This document shows positions 20,639 to 30,189 of a stretch of DNA of 64,000 nt, one piece after another. Origin of the DNA: Palaemon carinicauda (Eukaryota > Arthropoda > Malacostraca > Decapoda > Palaemonidae); the NCBI RefSeq assembly GCF_036898095.1, contig NC_090735.1, positions 9,979,209 to 10,043,208 of the forward strand. Reading direction: 5' to 3'. The notes below the pieces were generated by a model that saw only the letters and a list, made by a program, of their open reading frames with translations, had not been told where the DNA came from and made no database searches. The position numbers and the translations under genes were made by a program. Numbering within the stretch: the first letter of the stretch is position 1; each line of letters opens with the position of its first letter.

Positions 20639-21035
20639 TCCCATAACCTTTTTTAACCTTTCTCTTGAATGCTTTTATTGTTGTTTTTTGGGTTGTTACG
20701 GTAGGCTAAGAAGCCTTCCGCATCCTTTTTTGATTTGGCGGGTGGTCAATTCATTCTTGAGAAGCGCCTGGGTTAGAGGTTGTGTAGAGGTCCTTTAGTA
20801 TGGGTTGCAGCCCTGTATACTTTAGCACCTTAGAGTTGATTCAGCCTCCTAAGAGGAACGCTGCGCTCAGTAAGGAAGACGAACTTATTAAAGGCAGAGT
20901 AACGGTTCAAGTCGACTTCCTTACCAGGTACTTATTATTTCATTGTTATTCTGAATAACTGATTATATGAAATACGGGATACTTAGCTATCCTTTAGTCA
21001 TGTACACTGGTTTTCACCCACCCCCCTGGGTGTGA
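20639..21035 (+). other. 3' untranslated region of DIRS IIIa
   Basis: This is noncoding, with no gene seen. It includes a CACCCACCCCCCTGGGTGTG hairpin at about 21016-21035, which is kept at the same place in copy IIIb (about 29829). Confidence 0.55.
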
Positions 21036-21129
21036 ATCAGCTACATGATTATCGGGTAAGTTTAATATTGAAAAATGTTATTTTCATTAGTAAAATAAAT
21101 TTTTGAATATACTTACCCGATAATCATGA
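21036..21129 (+). repeat. Internal complementary region of DIRS IIIa
   Basis: AGCTACATGATTATCGGGTA to AATATTGAAAAA is the complement of the left end. It continues without a gap into TGTTATTTTCATTAGTAAAA up to ACTTACCCGATAATCAT, the complement of the right end at 21318-21372. It therefore contains a copy of the circle junction. Confidence 0.92.
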
Positions 21130-21372
21130 TTTAATTGACCCACCCTTCCTCCCCATAGAGAACCAGTGGACCGAGGAAAAATTGAGGTGGTGTCAACAAG
21201 AAGTACTGCAGTACCTGGCCACAGGTGGCGCTGGTGAGTACACCCCCTTCTAGTATAGTGATAGCTGGCGTATCCCTCCCGTAGAATTCTGTCGGGCAAC
21301 GGAGTTGACAGCTACATGATTATCGGGTAAGTATATTCAAAAATTTATTTTACTAATGAAAATAACATTTTT
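21130..21372 (-). repeat. Right inverted terminal repeat of DIRS IIIa
   Basis: This is the inverted match to 14597-14765, with a 27-base block (CACCAGCGCCACC type on the minus strand) that the left repeat lacks. Confidence 0.88.
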
Positions 21373-22018
21373 ATTAAATCTGTTTCATAAGTATGTTTGG
21401 GGGTTCCCTTGCTGAATGTTTTGATGATTCATTTATAAGCAAGACTAGAATCTCCTCTTTAGAATAACATGGTAATCTCTGAAAATGTCGCTGAAAATGT
21501 CGCTTTGAGTGACATTTTAGGAATAGTTGAAAATCATTCATATTTGAAAGGAAATTTTTAGAAAAATTATGAAACTCACACATATATACGGTATGAGTGT
21601 GTGTTAATTGCAAAAATCCTGCAAAGATTATATGATAGCTAAAGGTATCTTATTTCAGGTTTCAGTAATTCAGCTGTTAGTTGTTTACTTTATATGAAAT
21701 AAGGCAGATCTATACGGGTTGTAGATGAGTTTCTTTTAAAGTTTTGATAATGGAAGTGAACAGCTAGTCTAGATAAGGCATTTATATATTCAATGTCTCT
21801 TATCATACAATTTGAAATGGGAATAAATGAGGTCTACCTTGAAGAAAATCTTGTAAGTGATTAATGATTTTGAAGTTTAAAAGTTTTTTTTTTATAAATG
21901 TAAATAGAGGTTACATAAAAAAACCAGTTGAATATTGAAATTTAACTTTTGTATAACTGATCTTTTGTAAATTGAACATTTTACTAATTTATGTTAGTCA
22001 ATTTGAAAAAAAATTAAT
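21373..22018. other. Unrecognised AT-rich spacer
   Basis: Short local repeats occur (for example a doubled GAAAATGTCGCT at 21480-21505), but no gene or named element was recognised. Confidence 0.5.
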
Positions 22019-22745
22019 AATAGCGGATATTCTAATTAACTAATTGATTAAGATAATACTGTCACGTCCCCATACCCTTACGAGGTGGTATTGGGAACGT
22101 CCTATCCTAGAATTCCATCTAAAGGACTTCAGGTCAACTTCCTAGGATGAGTCACTCTTCATTCCTTCACACACAAGCTTACGTAGGGCGCGGTCCTTGC
22201 AGAGCAAGGCACTTGCGAGGTGCAGGGACTCTTTATCTTTGAGTACTAACACACTCAGATACTGAGTCACTGGGCAAAAAGCCAAAAGCCAGTAATGGCT
22301 GGGACTTACCACCCTACCCAAGGGTTGAGTCACCCATATTAAATAGCGTGGTTTGTATTTCAGTTACGGAACAAATGACAAATTTGGAGATCATTTGTAT
22401 TTTTCCCAACTATACAAACCTTAGCTATTTAATCAAACTTGCCCGCCAGCCCTGTCCCCCGGGATAAGTCCTAACTCTAAGCAAAGTGAGCTAATCACGG
22501 GTGTGTGAGGGGGGGAGGAGTAAACCCTCGTTGAAATTCTAATGGCTCGTCATTTCAGCTACGCCGAAAGTAATACCCATATTAAATAGCTAAGGTTTGT
22601 ATAGTTAGGAAAAATACAAGTTATCTACGAATTCGTCATGTTTGATTGATGTTAAAATTTTTATTCCAGCACTGAAGTATAACTATTTCTGTCAATAGAC
22701 CTAAACTTCCAAATAATAGAGGATATACTAATTAACTAATTGATA
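22019..22745. repeat. Imperfect direct repeat flanking an inserted fragment
   Basis: TAATAGCGGATATTCTAATT at 22019 and TAATAGAGGATATACTAATT at about 22714, each continuing AACTAATTGAT, bracket the family I fragment at 22053-22713. The two repeats are about 32 bases long with two or three differences. Confidence 0.75.
22053..22713 (+). mobile_element. Displaced 3' end of DIRS family I plus 72 bases of non-element flank
   Basis: This segment matches 4323-4983 almost base for base (about a dozen differences by eye): part of the 3' untranslated region, the internal complementary region, the right repeat and about 72 bases beyond the element's own end. There is no coding capacity. The shared flank shows that it derives from the Ia locus or a common ancestor rather than from independent transposition. 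Confidence 0.82.
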
Positions 22746-23817
22746 TTGAGAAGGCTTAAGTTTTCATATATTCTAAGTGTTTATTCCTTCAATTACCGTA
22801 CTTGAAACATAGATTATAATTTCCAGACATTTTTTTTTGCATACCAATAGATATCCTAACTTCCCTTTGCTAGAGCTAGTTTCTATCTAAGAACACTACT
22901 GTATTTTCAAATAACTCAGGAATCTAATCTGTTTTGCTTATATAAAATCTTAATTATTCATTTAGATCACATGTTAAAATATTTTTTATAAACTGAATCT
23001 ATTAAAATGCATGTGTGCTTTTTTCTATTGGTTTCATGAAAGAATGGCTATGAAAAACGAGATGATTTTTTCACTAAAATCTCATCTAATAGCATGTTTT
23101 ATATATTATTTTATTTATGTTTCAGTTTGCCCATTGAAAGTCTTATTTATCCCAAATTGTAAGAGGAGTAACTCATAAAACATGTTTTTCAGGATACAGT
23201 TGGTCACCTGCTTTGAGATTAACAAATGACTGATGTCAGATATAATGGTGATGTCCATTAATCACAAGAAAACTTATGTTCTACAGTGCAAGTGGAATTT
23301 AGAATCTGTGACTTCATGAAAAAATATACATGCAATGGTTTTAAGTGTGGAAAAAATTGATAATTTTTAAAATTCCTGCATAAATCTATTTATAGTGAGA
23401 GACTAAAAGTATCTTGATATTGCCTAATTAATCTGTTAAAGTTTGTTGTTAGAATTCAACTGCAAAACTAATATTTTTCTATGAATCCTAAAACCTGTTG
23501 CTATTGCCATACAGTTTTCTTTTTACATCATACTGCGTAAGTCTTAACTATCGTAAATGATACTGTTAGTTTTTTATTTGAAAATTTCAACAAAGAACAA
23601 AGCGTAAAATTAAGTCATACTTCCTTTGCAAGTTGAACTATCACTGAATCACCACTTCAGTAACTTTGATCACCATCTCATTCTTGTGTCATACTAGATT
23701 TAATAGAGATCTCAATACTAAATCTCACTCTTACTAATGTAATGTCATCATTGGAAAAATTTACTTATAAAATGTTTTTCTCTTTTAGATGAGGTATAAG
23801 AGTGTTGGTAATATCTT
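22746..23817. other. Unrecognised AT-rich spacer
   Basis: No gene, repeat family or structured element was recognised in about 1.1 kb. Confidence 0.5.
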
Positions 23818-23818
23818 A

Positions 23819-24020
23819 TTTTCAATATTAAACTTAGCCGGTGATTATATAAGCTGCAACTCTGTTGCTCGACAGAAAACTCTACGTAAAAAATCCGCCA
23901 GCGATCGCTATGCATGTAGGGGGTGTACTTCAACAGCGCCATCTGTCGTGCAGGTACTCAGTACTCAATGTAAACACAGAACTCAATTTTCTCTCTGTCG
24001 GGCTACCGGCAAGACCTACT
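23819..24020 (+). repeat. Left inverted terminal repeat of DIRS IIIb
   Basis: It matches the complement of about 29975-30175, including the AGCGATCGCT palindrome and the block CAGCGCCATCTGTCGT. Confidence 0.9.
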
Positions 24021-25190
24021 AATTCGCTGTGCTAACTGGATTTGTTTTCACAACTATTGGTGAAGTACACTATTCTAGTTTTGAGCTTTCGCTATGCAGG
24101 TGTTTTATCTTCATCTCAAAACTTGAACTCGTTTTGGATAGATTTAATTATGGTGACAAAGATAGTATGGACTTTCTTTCACTTTTAAATGGCCGACCCT
24201 TCCCTTAGACGGAAGTATGTTTAGGCTTTTAGTAAATATATCACGTTATAGATTTTCCTCTATATATTTTATATCTCTCCGCCTTTATTAGGCCTCTTCG
24301 ATTAACTTTCCATTTATTATAAACATATAAAAATAATTTTAATGTTTTGTTTATATAGAACTTTCCTAAGAGTAGGCGGTCCTAACTTGGAAACCGAAGT
24401 TAATCAACGTTGAGCCCTTTATATCGTATTAGCTTTTAAAGAGCTAAGGATTTAAAACTTTTTAAAGGTAATTTTTTATGAAAGATTTTCTTTGATAGTC
24501 TTCGTACTGTTTTCAAAGATGAACTAACGTTTAGTTTTTTATGCTACGCAGTTGTTGACGTTCAGGACGTTAAACATGCGCTCTATCGTTACGATAGAGA
24601 GAGAGTGTATCACGGTTTCACTTTGCAGTAAGAGTAAATCGATTCTGACGTTTTGTTCATTCTTTCTTAGCTTAAATGTTTTAAATTCTAATTTAAAGGA
24701 ACTTTTTAATTGAAAAACCTTTCAGTTTTTTCCTTTAGTCAAATAACATGTTTTTTTGACGATATATAATTGGGCTCTTCTCTTAGGTGCGAAATCAAGA
24801 GAGAAAGAGAGAGAGAGAGATAGAGACGGAGGGAGAGAGAGGAGAGTAAACGTTCCGTTCAAGCGGGTAACGTTGTTCTCGTGTTACTCTCGTCCCTAGT
24901 CTCTGTACGGGGAGGAAGGATAAAACGTTTTTAGGTTTTTATTCTCGTCCCCAGGCTATGTGCGGTGAGAGATTGAAAACGTAGTTATATGAACTAGTGT
25001 TTAGTCTCTTTCCCAGCCACTGATTTTTCTTTTTATCTTTAAATATGTTTTCTGTTTTTTGCTGGTATTATGAGCTTGCATTATACGACTATTTCGCAAT
25101 TACTACCTTTTAATGAAGGGTAGAATTGCGTGTTTCAGGTAGAAACAAGTGCAAAACAGAAAATCGAAGTGATAAAGTGATATACGCAAA
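24021..25190 (+). other. Leader of DIRS IIIb
   Basis: A start-like ATG at 24189 (MADPSLRR) resembles the gag start of IIIa but meets a stop within a dozen codons. The rest is AT-rich with a purine-rich (GA) stretch at about 24800-24845. I see no gene in it. Confidence 0.5.
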
Positions 25191-26714
25191 GTGTTACAGT
25201 GTTGCGTCCGAGGCGCAAAGTGTTACAGTGTTGCGTCCGAGGGTTCGTCTGTTCGTGCCTGTCGTCCTCCCAGTCCGGGACCTCTTGCAAGCTCCCAAGC
25301 CCAGGGGAGAAGCAATGTCGTACGACCAAAGGGTTCGAGAGGCTTTAATCAGCGAACAGACGTTCCCTCCGTGGTTTCGGGCGTATCTACCCAAGATCGC
25401 CCCACCCACACAAAGACGAGAGAGCCCATTTATTCCTCGTCTGCGGAAGAGGTTTCTCGTAAGAAACCATGGACCAAGGTCTCGCGGCTTCTTAAGCGCA
25501 AGTCGGTCCCTTCCGCGCAAGTCCAACGGCCCAGTTGTAGCCACTGGGTCAGTTCGGACTCGCTGCAGTCTTCCGACGACTGCTCACCTCCTAAGAGAGG
25601 CAAAGCGGTACCGCATCAGGCAGTCACACCGTCTGTTGCCGCACCTGCTCCTGTAGACCCTAAGTGGTCTTTGCTGCAGACCATGCAGTCTCAGTTAACG
25701 TCATTGATGCAGGACTTTCATGCGGAGAAGGTTGACGCTGCACCAACCTCTAGCCTACAACCAACCACGGTTGTGTGTCCTGTGGACGCTGAGGCGACCT
25801 TCTACCGCACTCCAGCTGAGAGAGTCCCGCCACCCATGCGTTCCAGTGTACCCTGCCAGCCGCATGTTGACGTTCAGCGACGCACGGAACCTTCCGTTGA
25901 CGTTCGCGAGGTACAACAACAGTCTAAGTTGTTTTGTTTTGACGCGGTGCGTCAACCTCCGCATTCTAGAGTTGTTTTGACTGCTCAGTCTAGGCAGTCA
26001 AAGCAGTCTCGAGTGGACGCTGTACGTCCTCACGCATCTGTTGTGGTTGACAGTTCAGTTGTTGACAGTTCACAGACTGTCAAGCAGTTACATGACGTTG
26101 CGTTCTGGTCCGCTACTAATGCACCAGTGAGAGACTCAGCTTTTATCGGACAAGGTTCCTGTAGATGAGGAAGTTGCTGTTCTCCCTCCTACTGGTATTC
26201 CCTTGAGGACTCTGTCAGATGGAGAGGAGCCTTAAGCTGCTTAGCCTCCTATGGACTTTAATTAAATCATGATGATTTTTTTAAGGATCTTCGTCCGGAT
26301 CTTGTAACTGCTGCTCCTCGTTCGCCTAAACGTCAGAGCTTACACTAGGCCTAGCTACTTCGAAGCTGTTGTTTTTAAGCTAGTGCTCTCTCGCTCTCCT
26401 AGAGAGCGTTACGTTGGCTAGGCGACTGGTTTTTTCACCAGGAGGAGTTTGGGGGATACAGCCTTTGCTTTCCCTTCTTTTAAGCTGGTTTATAGAGCGA
26501 GAGTCTGATATGACACGAGAGAAGTTCTCGGCTTGGGAGTTCATGCCTCTGCCCAGATAGACTTCTCAATTCTGGTAGACTCTCCCTGGCGCCTAGCCAG
26601 GAGACGCTCCAAGTTGTTTACAGGTCAACTTCTCAGCTGTTGTCGAGCCTTTGAAGTTTTGCTGTACTATTATGTCACGCATAACAAGGCTTTCAGGGAT
26701 AGTAAACGGTTCCG
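25191..26714 (+). pseudogene. gag remnant of DIRS IIIb, first copy of a duplicated segment
   Basis: Frame 25191-26168 matches the middle of the IIIa gag (SPGPLASSQAQGRSN, the KRGKA and LLQTMQSQL blocks), then diverges into a D/V-rich repeat region with DVQRRTEP and VDSSQTVKQ. It stops at 26166-26168. From 26169 to 26714 the sequence still matches the gag capsid-like region in short pieces; for example LGVHASAQIDFSILVDSPW near 26533-26590 corresponds to about 17038-17095 in IIIa. The cysteine module at the N-terminus is absent. At about 26715 the sequence jumps back to an earlier gag segment. Confidence 0.72.
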
Positions 26715-27339
26715 CCTCAGTCGCTAACCCCGTCTGTTGCCACACCTGCTCCCGTAGACCCTAAATGGGCTTTGCTGCAAGACATGCAGTCCAAGCTTGC
26801 GTCCTTGATAGAGGACTTAAATGCGGAGAAGAACCTTCTGGCCAACAACCTTCCAACCGGTCGGTTGTGCGCCCTGTTGACGCTGAGGTAACCTACTCGC
26901 GTCTGCCAGTTGAGGTGGTTCCTCCACCGATGCGACCCAGTGTGGGTTGCCAGCCGCACGTTGACGTTAAGCGACGCTCGGAGGTGGTTGTTGACGTTCA
27001 GGACGTTCAACAACCAGCAGAGGTGACTTGTTGTGACGCAGTGCGTCAACCTCAGCAACCCGGTAGGGTGTTGACTGCACAACCCAGACGGTCTAGACAG
27101 TTTCGGGTTGACGCTGTACTTCCTCGCGCACCCATGGTTGTTGACAGTTCACAGACTGTGCAGCAGTTCCATGATATTGCGTCCGGCTCCGTCACGCATC
27201 CACCAGTGCGACCGGATTCAGCGAGTCAGACGTTGCCCACTCCGTTGCCGTTTCCTCATCAGTTTCGGATGAGGAACCCTCTGATGAGGACGTTGCTGAA
27301 CAAGACGATCAGCCCCCAGCCCTGCTATCCATCCAGAAG
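26715..27339 (+). pseudogene. Second copy of the gag middle segment in DIRS IIIb, joined to RT thumb
   Basis: CCGTCTGTTGCCACACCTGC at about 26729 repeats CCGTCTGTTGCCGCACCTGC at about 25629. The following 500 bases are a diverged copy (HVDVKRRSE against HVDVQRRTE; VDSSQTVQQ against VDSSQTVKQ). A frame change occurs near 27215, and the frame then runs through an acidic DEEPSDEDVAEQDD stretch directly into the RT thumb sequence MLKKERCSV at 27340. The RT fingers and palm are thus missing. The structure looks like a template switch during reverse transcription. Confidence 0.75.
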
Positions 27340-29450
27340 ATGCTGAAGAAGGAACGCTGCTCAGTCAGGCTGTGGATGAGTCTGGTAGGGACGCTGTCAT
27401 CCGTGGATCAATTTGTGTCACTAGGAAGACTACACCTCTGTCCTCTTCTATACCATCTAGCTTTTCACTGGAAAAAGGACAAGACGCTAGAAGCGGTCTC
27501 GATCCCGGTTTCCGAAAAGATGAAGTCTTGTCTGACTTGGTGAAAGGACTATATCAACCTAAGAGAGGGTCTTCCCCTGACTGTTCAGACTCCCAACCAC
27601 GTTCTCTTCTCGGACGCATCGGACGTAGGCTGGGGTGCGACATTAGACGGTCGGGAATGCTCGGGATTATGGAACTCGAGTCAAAGGACAATGCATTTCA
27701 ACTGCAAGGAGCTACTGGCAGTACGTCTGGCCTGGAAAAGCTTCAGGTCTCTCCTTCAAGGCAAAGTGGTGGAGGTGAACTCGGACAACACCACGGCTTT
27801 GGCGTACATCTCCAAGCAAGGAGGGACCTACTCTCTGACGTTGTACGAGATCGCAAGGGACCTCCTCACCTGGTCAAAAGGTCTAGACATATCTCTAGTA
27901 ACGAGGTTCATCCAAGGCAACTTGAATGTCATGGCAGATTGTCTCAGTCGGAAGGGACAAATAATTCCAACAGAATGGACCCTCCACAAGGATGTATGCA
28001 AGAGACTTTGGGCCACCTGGGGCCAGCCAACCATAGATCTCTTCGCAACCTCGATGACCAAGAGGCTCCCAATATTTTGCTCACCAATCCCGGACCCAGC
28101 AGCAGTTCATATAGATGCCTTTCTCCTAGATTGGTCACATCTAGATCTATATGCATTCCCTCCGTTCAAGATTGTCAACAAGGTACTGCAGAAGTTCGCC
28201 TCTCACGAAGGGACAAGGTTGACGCTAGTTGCTTCCCTCTGGCCCGCGAGAGAATGGTTCACCGAGGTACTTCGATGGCTAGTAGACGTTCCCAGAACAC
28301 TTCCCCCTAAGGGTGGACCTTCTACGTCAGCCACACGTAAAGAAGGTACACCAAGGCCTCCACGCTCTTCGTCTGACTGCCTTCAGACTATCGAAAGACT
28401 CTCGAGAGCTAGAGGCTTTTCGAAGGAGGCAGCCAGAGCGATTGCTAGAGCAAGGAGAACATCCACCCTTAGAGTCTACCAATCGAAGTGGGAAATCTTC
28501 CGAAACTGGTGTAAGTCAGTATCCGTATCCTCGACCAGTACCTCTGTAACTCAAATAGCTGACTTCCTCTTACTTCTGAGGAAAGAACGATCTCTTTCAG
28601 CTCCCACTATCAAGGGTTACAGAAGCATGTTGGCATCAGTCTTCCGTCACAGAGGCTTAGATCTTTCCAACAATAATGATCTACAGGACCTCCTTAAGTC
28701 TTTTGAGACCACGAAGGAGCGTCGTTTGGTTACACCTGGTTGGAATTTAGACGTGGTACTAAGATTCCTTATGTCAGACAGGTTCGAACCGCTACAATCA
28801 GCCTCCCTGAAAGATCTCACCTTAAAGACTCTTTCCCTGGTATGCTTAGCCACAGCTAAAAGAGTCAGTGAGATTCATGCCTTCAGCAAGAACATCGGAT
28901 TCTCATCCGAAACGGCTACATGTTCTACAACTTGGTTTTCTAGCCAAAAACGAGCTGCCTTCTCGGCCTTGGCCAATATCGTTCGATATTCCAAACCTAT
29001 CGTATGGTTGGAAATGAACTAGTAAGAGTCTTATGCCCTGTAAGAGCTCTTAAGTTCTATTTAAAACGAACTAAACCTTTACGAGGCCCGTCTGAAGCTT
29101 TATGTTGTTCAGTTAAGAAACCATCTTTGCCTATGTCAAAGAATGCTTTATCCTATTTTATCAGACTGTTAATACGAGAAGCTCATTCCCATCTGAATGA
29201 GGAAGACCAAGCTTTGCTGAAGGTAAGGACACACGAAGTTAGAGCTGTCGCAACTTCCGTGGCCTTTAAACAAATAGATCTCTGCAAAGTATAATCGACG
29301 CAACCTATTGGAAAAGCAAGTCAGTGTTCGCGTCTTTTTATCTTAAGAATGTCCAGTCTCTTTACGAGAACTGCTGCACTCTGGGACCATTCGTAGCAAC
29401 GAGTGCAGTAGTGGGTGAGGGCTCAACCACTACAATTCCCTAATTCCATA
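27340..29450 (+). pseudogene. RT thumb, RNase H, methyltransferase-like domain and tyrosine recombinase fused in one frame, DIRS IIIb
   Basis: A single frame runs from 27340 to 29022 with one TGG-to-TGA change at 27541-27543. It contains the RT thumb (SVRLWMSLVGTLSS); RNase H (SDAS near 27619, CKELLA near 27703, SDNTT near 27784, a MADCLSR box near 27930); the LFATSMTKRL and LDLYAFPPF blocks; and then the recombinase N-terminal domain and first Arg (TAKRVSE). The fusion is due to one extra base near 28305 relative to IIIa, where the recombinase is -1. A 2-base loss near 28930 shifts to the frame at 29004-29294 (HEVR present). A further shift near 29285 leads to the SFYLKNV nucleophile motif near 29336. 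The gene is broken, but all motifs are still recognisable. Confidence 0.82.
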
Positions 29451-29849
29451 ACCTTTTTAATCTTTCTCTTGAAATGTTTTTTATTGTTGTTTTTGGGTTG
29501 TCCGGAAGGCTAAGAAGCCTTTCGCATCCTGGTTGATTTGGCGGGTGGTCAAATTCTTTTCTTGAGAAGCGCCTAGATTAGAGGTTTTGATGAGGTCCTG
29601 TAGTATGGGTTGCAACCCTTGATACTTCAGCTCCTAGGGGTCGCTCAGCATCCTAAGAGGATCGCGAGGCTCTGTAAGGAAGACGTACTTAAAAAGGCAG
29701 AGTAATTGTTCAAGTCGACTTCCTTACCAGGTACTTATTTATTTTATGTTTGTTATTTTGAATAACTGCTAAAATGAAATAAAAAATCCTTAGCTCATAA
29801 TAATGTAAACAATTATTGCTGGTCTCTACCCACCCCCCTGGGTGTGAGT

Positions 29850-29943
29850 CAGCTTATATAATCACCGGCTAAGTTTAATATTGAAAAATGTTATTTTTAT
29901 AATAAAATAAATTTTTGAATATACTTACCCGGTGATTATATAT
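29850..29943 (+). repeat. Internal complementary region of DIRS IIIb
   Basis: The complement of the left end (AGCTTATATAATCACCGGCT to AATATTGAAAAA) is joined to the complement of the right end (TGTTATTTTTATAATAAAAT to TACCCGGTGATTATA), as in IIIa. Confidence 0.92.
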
Positions 29944-30189
29944 TAAAGGACCCTTCCTTCCTCCCCAATAGAGACCCAGTGGACCGAGGAGAAAATTGAG
30001 TTCTGTGTTTACATTGAGTACTGAGTACCTGTACGACAGATGGCGCTGTTGAAGTACACCCCCTACCTGCATAGCGATCGCTGGCGGATTTTTTACGTAG
30101 AGTTTTCTGTCGAGCAACAGAGTTGCAGCTTATATAATCACCGGGTAAGTATATTCAAAAATTTTTTTTATTATAAAAATAACATTTTT
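29944..30189 (-). repeat. Right inverted terminal repeat of DIRS IIIb
   Basis: This is the inverted match to 23819-24020; it ends AATAACATTTTT, the same outer sequence as in IIIa. Confidence 0.9.

Larger units (their letters stand above)
14597..21372 (+). mobile_element. DIRS-like retrotransposon, family III copy IIIa, apparently complete
   Basis: All parts of an autonomous DIRS element are present in order: left terminal repeat (14597-14765), gag (14954-17680), RT-RNase H-methyltransferase (17478-19739), tyrosine recombinase (about 19466-20638), internal complementary region (21036-21129) and inverted right repeat (21130-21372). No stop or frameshift breaks any gene. The left end starts within TTTTTCAATATTAAAC and the right end finishes AATAACATTTTT. 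The internal region reads as the joined complement of both, so the ends are defined by the element itself. The left repeat lacks 27 bases present in the right one. A rearranged relative lies at 23818-30189. Confidence 0.93.
23818..30189 (+). mobile_element. DIRS-like retrotransposon, family III copy IIIb, rearranged and non-autonomous
   Basis: It has the same end structure as IIIa: left repeat from TTTTCAATATTAAACTTAGC at 23819, internal complementary region at 29850-29943, and right repeat ending AACATTTTT at 30189. Inside, a gag segment is present twice, the RT fingers and palm are missing, and RT thumb, RNase H, methyltransferase-like and recombinase parts follow. It carries one nonsense codon at 27541 and frameshifts near 28930 and 29280. 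It could move only with enzymes supplied by a complete relative such as IIIa. Confidence 0.9.
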
